NCBI GenBank assembly: GCA_004369085.1
Contig: ML210150.1
Span: forward strand, 1 to 64,000
Direction of reading: 5' to 3'
From: Coprinopsis marcescibilis
Lineage: Eukaryota; Basidiomycota; Agaricomycetes; Agaricales; Psathyrellaceae
Length of the DNA: 64,000 nucleotides
A program made the translations under genes and the position numbers. Under the pieces are notes generated by a model, which saw only the letters and a program-made list of their open reading frames with translations, ran no database searches and was not told where the DNA came from. Of the stretch, positions 1 through 13,800 are shown one piece after another (positions within the stretch are counted from its first letter, which is position 1; each line of letters starts with the position of its first letter).

Positions 1-36
1 TACATTTATCCAGAAATGAAGCAGTAAGGTAACTGA

Positions 37-2541
37 TCAGGCAACCAAAGAAACGCTCAAAGGGAGCTGCAGTTTCGCGAAACCACTGGCCGTTGGTTCA
101 TCCACTGAAGGCTGGGTGATTCCATTGAAAAGCCACTTGATGGTTTTGTCCGTGGGGGAAAATTGGAACGACTCGAGCAAGATGGAAAGAACGACCTCTA
201 GAATCACTTGTAAAGACCTAATCTTCTGCAGATAAAAAATCACGCACTCATTTCCAACTGTGAAAATTTGAAGCCGATGCAAGACCGGGTACCACCACTA
301 AAGGTCATCCTGGGATACAATTTAGTAGGGCTGCGCATGTTCATGGGCAGCAATGCTTACAAGTTGGAATACACTCCAGGGATGCGTGCCTCGACAAGCG
401 AGTCTGGAAAGGGAGATAGCCATCTTTCCGGTTTCCACTCGTCAGCGTCAGGTCCCCAAAGTACCGGGTCTTTGTTGCTTGACGCAGCACCAAGAATAAT
501 CTGAGTCCCACTAGGAACGGTCACTTCGCTAATCTTTTCGCCACTAGGCGAAGTAATTGGGCGAGAAAGAGGCAAGACTGCATCTTGTGTTGCCCTATCA
601 TCACAAAAGATTATCAGTTTGAAACCAAGTTCCCATGAAGGAGGTAATACTGACACTCTTACGATTATGGAAACGGGAGGATACCTAGAGGTGACCCGTG
701 AGTGTCAATACTGGTTACCCCCGGCCAGAAAACAAAATACGTACAAGCGCAAACTTTCCCTGCAGATGGCATCCAGATAAGGGAGCTGGACAAGCTCATC
801 ATACAATAACTCCCCGTGCATTTGTTTTGCGCTTATAATTTCTTTTCGTGCCCGCGTCTGAATTTCTGGATTTTCTGCCAGCAACTGCAAGATTCTTGAC
901 AATGCGTTGGAGGTGGTATCCATTGCCGCAAAAGTGAGTGTGCTGGAAACGCTCTGTAACATTCGATGACAGCGTAGTGGCTGGCAACTTACGATATCTG
1001 CCCCAGTAATTCTTCCTCTGTTAGCCTGTCCTCCTCGGACGCCAGCATGTTTGCTTTCACTGTCAGAAACCCGTGAACACCCGTTCAATGCTGCAGCAAA
1101 CAAACAGATCTTACGTAGAATACTAATCGCATCCTTTCCTTGACCAATCTGCTCTCTAAGAGCTTCGTCGCCTTGTTCCAATGCACGCTTCTTGCGTTGG
1201 TAGATTTCAATGGAAGTAGCTTCCATTACGTCTATCATGTCCCGAACGGCGTGCAGATCATTCCAGGGCAAAGCGTCCACGACCAAACGGCGGAATTTAG
1301 GGGACCCGAGGTCTTTGACATAAGGATATAACAGAAAGCGTGGTATATTGAGTTTCGATTGCCCTTGCCTGCATCCCCGTCAGTTTCCTTGATTTTCGGA
1401 AAGTAAGAAGCATCTTTACGAACATGAGGTTTTGCAAGGAGTTATAAAACGGATGGGGCGAGGAATCGGGTTCAAGGCTGTCGAATGTAGTTCCTAGGCC
1501 GCTTTGACCAATTAGTTCCAGCGCGGTTCGACTCATCCAAGAGAGAACGTTGATCTGCGGTTCAAGATTTTGAGTGGTGTCAATCAACAGGAAAATAATA
1601 AAGACGTACCTCTATTTTTCCTGCTGAGACTTGTTGACGGATGGAATCTCGCAGCTAAAGACCACATGGTCAGATACTATCGGTGTATACAAAGACGCCG
1701 GATACGGAACACATACTCTATACCCCACGTTATAGAAGATGGGGACTTTATGCACTGAGTACCCGCCCAACTCGTAAACCTCTGGGTCACTCACCCATTT
1801 CTCGCATGTGCGCGATCGAGAAAACTGGGTTGAGCATCTTGCGTTGCTTACGATGCTTCTGACCTGGACAGATACGTTAGCACACGTCCGACTAGAAATG
1901 CTGGTAAACTCGCGTACCATGTATGGCCAACAATCCCTTGCCAAACGTCACTTCATTGAGCCTGAGAAGCTCTTCTGGTTCGTCAAATGAGTTTTGGTCC
2001 TGGTGATAACGAAGGTACGATGAACGTCAAAATGGGGTTACAACAGATGATGATTGTAAGCCCGTTTTACCTTCAACAATATGTGATATAACGCTTTTGG
2101 ATCGTGAATAAACAGCCACGGTTTCTGAATCATTGAACCGTAAGCCAATTGCCCTGCGAAGACCTCCCGGTCAATCTCACCATCATTATACCCGGAATCT
2201 TAGCCACTCCAGGGACTAAGCACAACCTTTAGCCATCTTGCATGCACATCAGATTTTTAGGCTCACATTCTTTCGCAACTTTGTCTTGATGTTGAAATGA
2301 ATCCGGGCCAAAGAATTCGGCAAGGTTTCCTGCGCAGAGTAAGAGCTTTGCGATTCGAGTATGGAACAGATGGCTTACCGGAAATGTATGACTTGGAATC
2401 GGGGCCGGGAACATCAGCCAGGGGATCCTTCATTGCCCACCTAGCGATAAGCTTCCACGCAGTCCATGCTACTAGAAGCGCCACGGCTCCTTGTTTGGCA
2501 GTGGCAAATCCAGGCAAGTCCACTGGAATGCTGGAACTCAT
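37..2541 (-). CDS. Cytochrome P450 monooxygenase (copy A)
   Basis: Membrane-anchored heme-thiolate monooxygenase, expected on the cytosolic face of the ER with a P450 reductase partner; substrate unknown. Seen in order: an N-terminal hydrophobic anchor followed by the proline-rich hinge 'DPLADVPGPDSKSY', a helix-C type segment 'GQKHRKQRKMLNPVF', the I-helix oxygen-activation motif 'FAAMDTTSNAL', the K-helix ExxR as 'ESLR', a PERW block, and the heme loop 'FSGGTRSCIGF' carrying the cysteine ligand. About ten short introns can be placed. One apparent 27-base intron near 2,150-2,185 resolves into a normal 55-base intron when the next acceptor is used, so the gene appears intact. The start at 2541 is the first ATG before the anchor; the stop is at 37-39. 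It is a paralogue of the P450s at 29160-31665 and 38840-41440 and shares intron positions with them. Clan CYP4-like; I do not assign a CYP family number. Confidence 0.9.
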
Positions 2542-3199
2542 GATATGTAGTAGGAAGTCGCTTGGTTATCGCAGTTTGTGAATGATTGAATGGATCGGAA
2601 CGCTTGAATGGCGGTACAGCCAGGAAACCTCTGGCCAAGCTTCTCTGTGGGAGTTGCTCGCTCAAGGGAAACAGTTCCGAACAAACAGAACAGAGTTTCC
2701 CACCCGATTGAGAGATCTTACTGTGGGTTCCAGGTGTTCACACCATAATCTCCCGCATGGGAAATACGGTGACAGGCAACTGTAATCTCTGCGCCAGGAT
2801 GTGTGGTAAAGAGCATTTCCAATGTCACGAAGGACTCGTCGCGAAAGAACAGTCAGATTGCCCAGTCAAAGTCAAGTGCTCCAGCAAAGGGAGGTTGACA
2901 TCTTTAGACCATCCGAATTGACTCAAGTTCCAGTTCGCCTCGGAAGCCGCAGGATTCATCGTTCGGTGGGACACCTGGGATGTTCAAGGAAGTATATCGC
3001 AAACACAAACTTGGAACAGGTCCATTGGCTAGAAGTAAGATGAAGCTGGGCAAGTTAAGTTTGAGTTTAACGAGTTTTTCGCGCTTCCAGCGGCATAACT
3101 CGGACCGTGACTGGGCTTGGCGCCAAATCACTCCACCGCGACCACGGTTTCGCTACACTACATACTAGGTCTTCCTTTTACCAAGTTCACTCCTCCAAA
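2542..3199. other. Intergenic region between P450 copy A and the mS34-like gene
   Basis: A divergent promoter region of about 660 bases. Short open frames occur on both strands but none has recognisable protein features or a credible exon chain. No clear TATA box is visible just upstream of the P450 start. Confidence 0.5.
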
Positions 3200-3601
3200 A
3201 TGTTCTCATCTCTTGCTCGGTCTTCTGCACCCTCTGTTGCGCAATCGATAAAGCAGCTTATGCCAAGCTCTTTGCCGCCTTCGCTGTCGCCGAAGCCCGG
3301 AAACCTATACCAAGTTTTGTCCCGAACGCCCTCCGGTGGTGTTGGCAAAAAAGTGCACCAGACCCGCTGGACAGCCAAGGAAATCGAAGGGTCGTACTGG
3401 GTTGTAACGCGTTCAAAGTTCAAATGTGAGGGAGCCCATGGGAAGGCATGGGGTCAACTCTACTGGAAGGGTGCGCTGACTTAGATGGGTATATTCACGG
3501 AGCACACCACTCACGAATCCCCTTCAGGCAAGCTAGTTAGCGAGAAAGAGGAGCTGATACGTGGTGGACTCAAGTACTCATGGATGGAGGGGAGCTCGTG
3601 A
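3200..3601 (+). CDS. Mitochondrial small-subunit ribosomal protein mS34-like
   Basis: Small basic protein (about 115 residues) resembling the MRP-S34 family of the mitochondrial ribosomal small subunit. Seen: an N-terminal Ser/Arg/Lys-rich stretch suitable for mitochondrial import, then 'GNLYQVLSRTPSGGVGKKV', 'SYWVVTRSKFK' and 'HGKAWGQLYWKG'. Reading straight on meets a TAG, but a 57-base intron at 3471-3527 (donor gtgcgc, acceptor ttcag) joins 'YWKG' to 'KLVSEKEELIRGGLKYSW' in frame and ends at 3599-3601. The gene is therefore intact rather than broken. It lies downstream of and divergent from P450 copy A and converges with the metalloprotease gene. The family call rests on recalled motif similarity and is moderate. 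Confidence 0.65.
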
Positions 3602-3790
3602 TTGTATCAGTTATTGTACGTGCTGCTTCAAATCCAACGTTCTACTCATGCATTAACATTGCTTTCAGACTATTTTATATTTGCATAGCGTTAATTTGGA
3701 TCTCCTGCTTCAGTTCGCCACACGAGGCTCTGAAGCATCTCTTTCATTATGAAGTGGGAGTGAGTCATCTTTGACAGCGTTGCTTGAATC

Positions 3791-4965
3791 CTACTTGAAG
3801 CCCCGGTATACTGCCAACTGTTCCCTCATGCGTCGTCCCTGGCCCTGCGTAAACTCATTCATGCAAGAGTCAATGGAATAATCCATGTAGTTGTCTGGAG
3901 AAGGACTTAACGCGTGGCTCGGGACCTCGTGAGGAGTGACTTACGGACTGGGTCAGGATCACCGCCTGGACACGTATCTCTCCCAATTGGACAACCTCGT
4001 GCAGGGGTTGCCTCCGGCGCAGTGTCATCGACATAATCGCCATCTCCGTCACACCCTCCTTGGAAAGTGTGATACAGTCCAAACCAATGACCAACCTCGT
4101 GTGTCAAGGTCTTCGCACCTTCTGTTTAGCGTTCAACTTGGACGCCGTAGACCTGTGTGACTTACCTGACCCCCATTATAATCCTTTCTAGATCCTCCCG
4201 GTAGTGTTGAATACCCTACGACTATCGAAGGTACCGAAGCTGTCAATACAAACGAAACCAAGGATTAAAACCACGCACCTACGCCATCAACTTCCGGAGC
4301 GGCTGCATACTCGTAGGGGAATGTCGCGTATCCCAGAAGAAAAGAGTTGTTCGCAGTGCCGAAGCTTGAATCCAGTTAATTTATCAATAAGCTGCAGGTG
4401 TTGAGTTTTGTACATACCCCACTGAATATATGTTTAACTGTTGTGGTCCACCGACGCGAAGGCTAGCTTTGATCTCTTTGTCCATCGGTGTCCCAGGGAA
4501 AAGCTCAAGGAAGACAGTTTCGTTGAAAGTTCTCGTCGTGTTTACTAGCTTGAAAGCGTAGTTGGCGGATTTGTAGTCGTGGTTCAAGACCTCCACTTGT
4601 GCTTGAATTTGTGAGTCCCTGACGCCATGTTGGAATCACACTTTTCTCCTGAAGTCTCCTGTGTGCTCACGGTAGGTATCCACCTTGCAAGGTGTCATTG
4701 GCGGCTATGACATGGAAATGGACATCAATTGTCGCTTCTGTGAGGACAGAGGGGAGGGAAAGCGGCCGTCTCTGCCTCGGGAAGCGCTGCTCCACCTGGC
4801 GTATCTGCTCGTCGCTGAGTATGGTGCCACATTGGTCGTCTCTAAGGAACGAACAAGTTAACGTTGGCTGGAAGGATCCTCTGGTTCGTCAAAAGGTCAC
4901 CTTGCGAAGGCCAGCAGAGCCATTGCTACAGCATGCAGGACGAAGATAGGAAGAATTGGCAACAT
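3791..4965 (-). CDS. Secreted zinc metalloprotease, M43 (pappalysin-like) family
   Basis: Predicted secreted endopeptidase. The N-terminus '[20 protein letters not shown]' is a signal peptide. Further on are '[13 protein letters not shown]', a beta-rich segment, then the catalytic zinc motif '[15 protein letters not shown]' (HExxHxxGxxH), a disulphide-rich loop with '[15 protein letters not shown]', and the Met-turn '[11 protein letters not shown]' typical of the MEP1-like M43B group. The chain ends '[10 protein letters not shown]' at the stop 3791-3793. At least six short introns interrupt it; the donor just before the zinc-motif exon is the least certain junction. A TATA-like box lies about 45 bases upstream of the ATG. 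Likely role: extracellular protein digestion during saprotrophic growth. Confidence 0.9.
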
Positions 4966-5008
4966 GGTATCCGAGAATCTATGCCTCTTCGACAACTGGC
5001 GACCTCGA

Positions 5009-5023
5009 CTTTATATCCATTGG
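5009..5023 (-). promoter_or_regulatory. TATA box and adjacent CCAAT for the M43 metalloprotease
   Basis: On the minus strand the sequence reads TATAAAG (5009-5015), about 45 bases upstream of the ATG at 4965, with a CCAAT pentamer at 5019-5023. The TATA position fits a strongly inducible secreted protein with a short leader. The CCAAT is unusually close to the TATA and may be chance. Confidence 0.5.
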
Positions 5024-5783
5024 CCGTGGGTGTGGTGTCAGTTGTAGCATGCTTAAATGGCCCCTTAGTCTAGCTGGGGAGGCCACATCTTGGTCATTTT
5101 GTTCACATCTACGGGTGATGGGAGCGCACGAGAGTCCATATGTTCCCACTGCCCCATAACGCATGCGGAGTTTGTGAGATTCGGGCGCTAAACGGCGGTC
5201 ATGAAATAGTCTAAATTTTCGACTGGAAATAGAAGTTCGCGCTGGGCACAAGACTGGATGGATCGGCAGGGGCGCATAGCGATGTAACCAGGGCGCAGGA
5301 AGCCCAAGGAAGGTGCAGGTCGTTCTGAGCGAATTTGAGAATTCCTATACCAAGCTCTCGGTGTCACGACAAAGTCGCAGGCTCGAGGGAATGTTCAAGT
5401 GGTGTTTAGCCGAGAAGACACCGGGAAAGCACCTGGTAATGTGGGACAAAGAAGGCAATGCACACTTTCATAAAGTGTACATATATTCATGCCTTGGATG
5501 CCTACACTAGTGGTCTTGAAAGCTAACTCTTGTTTACCTTTTGAGCGGCCTCAGCCTGCGTCAAGATACTGGATATTATAAATAAAGCCTTGACACTGCC
5601 GCGATTCATTATTGTGTCCTAAACCTGGCAATATACTAATACTATTGAAGGGCAGCGATCATGCCTCCCCGTGGTTCCAAGCGCCATATGATGACCAGAC
5701 AGAGCCAGGCAGCCCAATATTTAACGTTTAACTTTCATATTTAGTATCGGGTGCGTAGAGTCGGTGATGTGTGACCCGTACGC

Positions 5784-5810
5784 CACGTGAACAAGCGCGA
5801 CTTTCACGTG
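5784..5810. promoter_or_regulatory. Pair of CACGTG E-boxes upstream of the ATG37-like gene
   Basis: Two perfect palindromic CACGTG hexamers at 5784-5789 and 5805-5810, 21 bases apart (about two helical turns), about 160 bases before the ATG at 5967. CACGTG is the recognition core of fungal bHLH factors such as Cbf1 and Pho4. The spacing suggests a paired site; function is inferred. Confidence 0.45.
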
Positions 5811-5966
5811 TCTGAAGATCGGCTGCAACCGAATTCGCAGTACTATCAGGACAACGTTTAACATTCAATCGCAGTGTTAGACTGTTCGTTTACCGGTAGA
5901 GCCCTCCCCCCGGTCCTCCGACTCGAAACTCTCTCTCCTTCTGCTCGAACGCCACAGTCCCACGAA

Positions 5967-7567
5967 ATGTCCACCCACGATCTTATTGACGCTCAGTTTG
6001 ACCGTGCTGTCCAGATTGTACAGAGCCTGCCAAAGACAGGTCCTATTCAGACCGACTATGAGGAGAAACTACAGATGTATAGGTAAGATTCACTTGTACC
6101 TGTTGGACCGGCTATCGTTAATCTGAGCAACAGTCTCTACAAGCAAGGTGCATTCCAGAGACTTTCAGTGGACTGGCAGTATGTTAACTCGGGGCTAAAG
6201 CAACGGTGGGCAATGTTCAGACTCCTCGACCTGGGATATTTGACATGCTAGGGCGAGCCAAATGGTAGGATTGCGCTCGATTTGATGGTTCAATTCGAAA
6301 GTTTATGTTCAATACCAGGGATGCATGGGATAAGCACAGGGACTTGGACTCCTTTGAAGCAAAGTGGTTCTACGTAGATGCATTGCTCAAGGCGAGCCGT
6401 TACCTCCTCCATGCGGCTGACAGACCTTTCTAAACCCCTTGGCTAGGTTCTGAGACGGTATTCTGACAGGACAATTGCCAGAGACCTTGTTCAGGAATTG
6501 GAGTCATATGGAGGAGACCCGTCGAATCTTGTGCTCAGTCGTGTGTTTCTCCAAGCCAATTTAACAAGGCCGGAATCTTATCATATCCCACAGGAACCTT
6601 TACACGAACACCTGGATCAGGCACCAGTGCGTCCACCGTATCAGAGGAGGAGGTGGAGTACCGCCAACGCCAGCAACTCAGCCAATATCATCAAGCCGAG
6701 GATCCTTCGACGTCACAGGACGAAGACTCAGGTTCCGACGACGATGGCTCCGACACGGATGAAGCTCGCGACCTCCCTCCTCCTAGAGCAATCCAACACC
6801 ATGAACCCCGACCCAACTCTGCCCATTCTGCCCACCGTTACAGAACACCAATGGCAGGTTCGCTCTTGCTGTCAAGGTCACTCCCTAATGAGGTTCCACA
6901 GACTCAACCCCTTCCTGGATTTGAAACCCCTTCAGCCTTTGCCCCACCTTCAGGATACCCACAAGCCGGATCTCATCCAACATCCTACACCGAGACTGTT
7001 AGAGAACAACGCCGTTCTCCTCAAAACGCATACCCCTCTCCCCTTAGTTACCGCGTAGGCCATCAAAGCCACTACCCGCCCCGACCTGCATCGCGACCAA
7101 CCTTGGAAAGCGCGATTGAGAACGTGCAGGCGCACCTTGCAGCGCTATCAGAGCGTATCGAAACTCTCGAGACCCGTGTGGCCTCCAGGTCGCAACCTTC
7201 GAACAGTCCAAGAGGTCCTGCCTCGCCCCGCTGGTTTGGACGCGGTTCTCCAACTCAGGGACCTCAATGGGATATTGAGGATTTGGGGCTATGGTCTACT
7301 GTTCTCATGCCCATGACCCGGGGTCTGGATCGCATTCGCGAATGGGCGGTGTTCTTCGCTCGGGATGAGAACAGGTCTCCGGCCAAGTTGATAGTGAGAA
7401 GGTTATGCCTTGATGTGTCTTTCTTCGTTTTCGTTGTTGTAATCATTGGGTCGATATGGAGGAAAAGCGGGATGAGAAGAAGGGAAGTCCGTGCTGCGCT
7501 TGGGATACTATGGCATGCTCTAGCTGGAACAAAGCCTCAAAGAGTGATGACGGAGAGAGGCATCTAA
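5967..7567 (+). CDS. Acyl-CoA-binding membrane protein, ATG37/ACBD5-like
   Basis: The N-terminal acyl-CoA-binding domain covers roughly residues 8-100: 'FDRAVQIVQSLPKTGPI', 'QMYSLYKQATVGNV', 'TPRPGIFDMLGRAKWDAW' and 'EAKWFYVDALLK', including the Tyr/Lys ligand residues of the ACBP fold. A long Ser/Pro-rich disordered linker follows, then a coiled-coil stretch 'ALSERIETLETRV', and near the C-terminus a single hydrophobic segment 'LDVSFFVFVVVIIGSIW' followed by a basic tail. An N-terminal ACB domain, coiled coil and C-terminal membrane anchor is the layout of yeast Atg37 and animal ACBD5, peroxisomal membrane proteins in pexophagy and ER contact. Four short introns all lie in the ACB half; the C-terminal part is one long exon. 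Total is about 450 residues. The linker is not conserved enough to exclude another ACBD-type role. Confidence 0.82.
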
Positions 7568-7733
7568 AGTTTTGGATTGATGTCTGTTTTATATCTCTTA
7601 CGAACTCTTTGACAAGTAATATACATCGACATTATATTGCATCCTGGCTCAACCTTACATATGATATAATGATAGGTACATTGCCGAGCGATTCCAAGCT
7701 TTGCTCCTTCAAATTTGGGCTTGCGGCATCGCT

Positions 7734-9800
<2,067 letters not shown>

Positions 9801-10466
9801 ATGTCCTTCGCGAACATCTACTATAAACGAGTACGTTTCGCAATGTAAATGTACGGATATGAATCTCTGAAGTCATTTAGGCTGTAGCTACTCCAAAGGC
9901 CTGCTATGTGTGTTATCGCCCCACAACCACAGTTCTTGCGACTATAAATACTCTCGACTTTTTGTACACATGTCCCAGCCATCTCACAGACACGAACTTC
10001 GCCTCCCGCATTCCTGATGAAAATACGGCGAAACCCGGGCCAAGTGTATCACCTGAAGAGATAGACAAAATCAAGAAGGAGTGGGAAGAGAAGCAGAAGA
10101 TGAAGGAAGAGAAAGAGAAAGAGAAGGCAAAGAACGCGGAAAAGGACAAGGAGAAGGAGAAGAGCAAAGCAGATGATGGCGGTGAAAGCTCCAAGGCGGG
10201 GTCCAAGTCTGCACTACCGGAAGCTACCAGTCCTGGAGCGACCACCCCAGCGAAACCTGTTCATGAGAGATATTCACTTCATCGAGATTTCTACGCCAGT
10301 AAGTCTTCCTGCTTTCCGAGGACGCTGCAAACATTCAGCCTCTGTTACAGTGCGGCAGTCGGAGCACAGGAAACGTCGGCAAGCGGCGCAGGCAAGGGAG
10401 TTGGCCCCTCGTCTGCCAGGTGCTCCTACAGGGGCTATATTTTCTTCTACAGAGAACAAGTACTGA
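9801..10466 (+). CDS. VFA1: Vps4-associated protein Vfa1
   Basis: Partner of the AAA ATPase Vps4 in ESCRT-dependent endosomal sorting. Three exons: 'MSFANIYYKR', an intron at 9831-9880, then 'AVATPKACYVCYRPTTTVL' and 'LDFLYTCPSHLTDTNF', giving the CxxC...CxxH zinc-finger-like N-terminus typical of the family. A highly charged Lys/Glu coiled coil follows ('KIKKEWEEKQKMKEEKEKEK'). The last exon provides 'QSEHRKRRQAAQARELAP' and 'LPGAPTGAIFSSTENKY', matching the conserved C-terminal Vps4-interaction region. The start was chosen because the MSF-x-N-x-Y-x-KR opening is the family hallmark, although the first exon is only 30 bases long. About 190 residues in all, as expected. Confidence 0.88.
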
Positions 10467-10859
10467 CTTTCTTTGTCGCACGCCAACGAAATATACCGTA
10501 GTAGTCGCAATAAATCTATACTGGCGAGAAGATCAAGGAGGCTTCGCCGAGGCGGAGACGTAAGCGGAGGTTGAAATCGGACACATGAAAATCCTCACGT
10601 CACTTGCGACCTCCGTTGAATTGTAACCATTTCAACAGATATTCCCTTTCTTATAGACTTCTTTATTTCTTTCTCGTTCTATTCTACAGCTGAAGCAAGC
10701 ACCTGGGTGTCGTGCAGCATAAAAACAGCATCGAAAGAGCTGCGAATCTTGCCCACTGGTTCGTTCATCTTGTAAGTGCACTTGAAGTCTGTCATCGAGT
10801 TCTGCATAATTGACAGACTCAACGCAATTGTAGCAATCCTGTCTTTCAATACCTGAAAA
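10467..10859. other. Intergenic region between VFA1 and the RGG-rich gene
   Basis: About 390 bases holding the VFA1 3' end and the promoter and leader of the next gene. A pyrimidine-rich stretch (10650-10690) precedes the ATG region. No coding features are supported. Confidence 0.5.
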
Positions 10860-13800
10860 ATGAACAAAAATCCATTTGTTCCGACACCCTCCTATCCTCA
10901 ACCACCGCTCCCTCCAGGACCTCCACCTCCACCCCAGCCAGCTCAGCCAGATTACGCGGCGTGGTGGGCGTCTGCTGCAGCCCAACAGTCAGGACACACT
11001 CAGCAGCCAGCACCCCACCAATACAATGCTCAGTGGACAGCTCCGCAGCCTGCGCGTCCAATACAGGAACAAAGCGCGTTATATGCCAACTACGGCTATG
11101 GTAACCAATCTGGACACTGGCAAAGGCCGCAACAACAACCCCAACAGCAGTACCAACCTCAACAACAATACCACGTAGCTCCTGCTCCCCAACCACCTCA
11201 AGCGCAACCAGGTTACAATCCGTATCAGCCGACTGCTGGGTATCCCCAGGCCTATGTCCCCCAAGCAGCAGTTGCCCCGCCTCCAACTCAACCTATCATT
11301 GCTCCGGTTTATCATCCACCTGCCCAGCCGCAACAGCCTTTCTTTAACCCACATCTTCAGCCGCAAGGGCAACCACAGCAACCTCGGATGCATCATGCCC
11401 AGCACCCTCCACCAGCAAAAAGGCAACGATTCGACGGGCCAAATGCCAACAGGCCGAATGTGAACCAACACCATCCACCACAGCCTCAGTTCCAGCCTCC
11501 ACCACCTCCCGTTTCAAACCCGGGCTCATTTTCAGGGCCCACAGGACCTCGGAATGGCCATGTTCCACCTTCTGGCCCAAGTCAAATGGGTGGTGCTGGA
11601 AGGGGCGGTGGGCCTGGTGGAAGAGGAGGAGCATCTGGTGGACGTGGCAGAGGAGGATCATTTACCGCTAACCGCGGAGGAGGCCCTTCTGGGAGAGGTC
11701 GGGGTGGCGGAAGCGGAAGCGCATACCTTGGTTCTTCAGGTGGAAACACTGGTCGTGGTGGTGGTCCAACGGGTCCGAGTGGAAACTCGATGCGCGGGCA
11801 GGGTTCACGGACCAACTTCGGAGGCTCGAATGTACGTCGCGCTGGAGGGTCCTCGTTCAATTCGGGCGGTTATCACAATAGAGGATCATCCCTCAGAAGT
11901 CGCGATGGAGGACATTCTGCCTCTTCAACCAGAACTGGGGGAAGAAATGATGGGGGATCAAGCAATTCGTACAGCAAAGACGCAACTTCTTCGAGCTTCT
12001 CTACTGTCGGTAAGAAAGAGGAAAACCGCCGCACACTCACAGATTTCAAGATTGTTGGCCTTTCTATCCCTGAGCTCGGTTGGACATGGGGTGCTGTTCC
12101 ACCGCCTCTGCCCAAGGCAGAAATGAAGCAAGAATCGGACGATGCGGTTCCATCTGTCGTTGTAAAGGACGAAATATTGGACGACAAATCTGCTCTACAA
12201 CCTCATAATGCCTTGGACAGCAAGGATGGTCTTCAGTCTGAGCAGAACCTTGATGTGCTTTCTCAGCCTCCGGGCGACGCTGAAGGCATAACCGTTCCTA
12301 TTCCTGATGTCAAAAGCCTGCCAGAGACCCACACACAGCCTGTCTCTTCTCGTTTCCCTTCTGATGTCATCGGGGGCAACCCACCTCCTTCCCGAATGCG
12401 GATCTATTTCCATACTCCAGTGACTGCCGATGATTCTAGGCCTATTCCTCATGCTGCTGCTCCTTACGAGGAGAACAGGAAAGGCAAGCGCAAGAAGCTG
12501 GAGGACGACGATGGAGATTTGGAGGAAGGCCGTGGGCCTCCTCCGCCCCCTCAGATGAGCGGGATAAACGACGATCGATCGAGCATAGCTGCGAGCGTCG
12601 CGAACAGCGTTGCTGAGACTGCTAGTGAAGGTGATTGGTTGATGGCTGCTATCGCTGAAGGTGAAGACGAGTTGGAGGCTACAGCTGCCGTTCATGTTGA
12701 AGAGGGTGTTGGAGGCGACGAGGATGCCAATCATGACCCGGAGGATAATCATGATGATAGTCTGGATTTGGACTTGGATGCAGAGGGAGAGATTGACATG
12801 GATGGTGAGCGTTTGTCCTCGTCTGCCGATCACGCAAAACATCGCGCGGAACCCTCGTTATGGGGTTGCTTTCCGTGTGTTTTCCTAACCTCTTCCTTTG
12901 CTTCAAGGAGACAATCTTGATGATATTGACATGGTTGGAGTGGCTGAAGCCCTCATCGGCGAGCCTTCGTCTGGAGACACCCAACGTTTGGCAGTTATTG
13001 GCACTTGTGAGCCACAAACTATAGTCGGAAGCCTTCCCTCCGAGCCTGCACCGGTCGCTTCTGAGACCGTTTCTTCTGAGGGCAATGTAATCGACCCTAA
13101 TGACCTCTCAATCGAGGGTCAGCAGGAGCTCACAGAAGCCCCGAATGTGGAAAAGAGCTCCTCGAACGATGATAACGTTCTTGATAAATCTGAACCCAAC
13201 GAGAGCCCCTCTCAGCCACCTGTCTTATCTCTTGAACTGCCGTCCGTATCCGATACTCTTCGTTCATTGAGATATACTCATCTTTCGCTCTGTTCCAAAT
13301 CTAGAAACGTTACAGCAACTGATTCTGACAACACACAGATCCAGGATCCTCTTCCAAATGGTGCAACAAAGTCGTTGCAAGCGGCATCAGCGGAGCCAAC
13401 ACTCCTATTGATCGAAACCCAGGAATCAACACAAATCGACGAAGATTTGCCAGGCACCCCAAGCCATGTGCAAGACCTCGTGGGAGGCGATGGTGAGCAG
13501 CGAGCAGAAGGTCAGGACCACCTTCCAGAGCCACCCCTCTCGCCTTCATCAAACATTCACGATGATGCCACCTCCGGTGCTTCCGCTAAGCCAGAGGGCT
13601 CGTCGATCCCCACGCCTTCTGCAAATCGACTTTCCATCTCCTACGCAGGCGGCAATCGACGACTGGTGGTAAACGCTGAAACTGTCACCTCATTCAAGCT
13701 ACTTCGCCATGCTGCGCGCATAGAAGTGGGGATAGACCTTTCCAAAGACAACGCTGACGGGCTCAAAGGCGTCTTGGTATGTGAATACTGCCCAATCCTC

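Larger units (their letters stand above)
4966..5966. other. Intergenic region, metalloprotease to ATG37-like gene
   Basis: One kilobase of divergent upstream sequence. The frame at 5313-5510 has no recognisable motif and no clear splice partners. The right end carries two CACGTG elements, listed separately. The metalloprotease core promoter occupies the first 60 bases. Confidence 0.5.

Noticed and set aside
2140..2190. A 27-base mini-intron in P450 copy A
   Set aside because: Using the next acceptor gives a normal 55-base intron in phase and matches the intron position in copies B and C.
3471..3527. In-frame TAG in the mS34-like gene, suggesting a pseudogene
   Set aside because: A 57-base GT-AG intron removes the stop and joins two well-matching protein segments in frame.
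11079..11860. Several long minus-strand open frames opposite the Q/P- and RGG-rich region
   Set aside because: They are antisense shadows of a low-complexity plus-strand exon; their Leu/Arg- and Pro-rich translations match no family.
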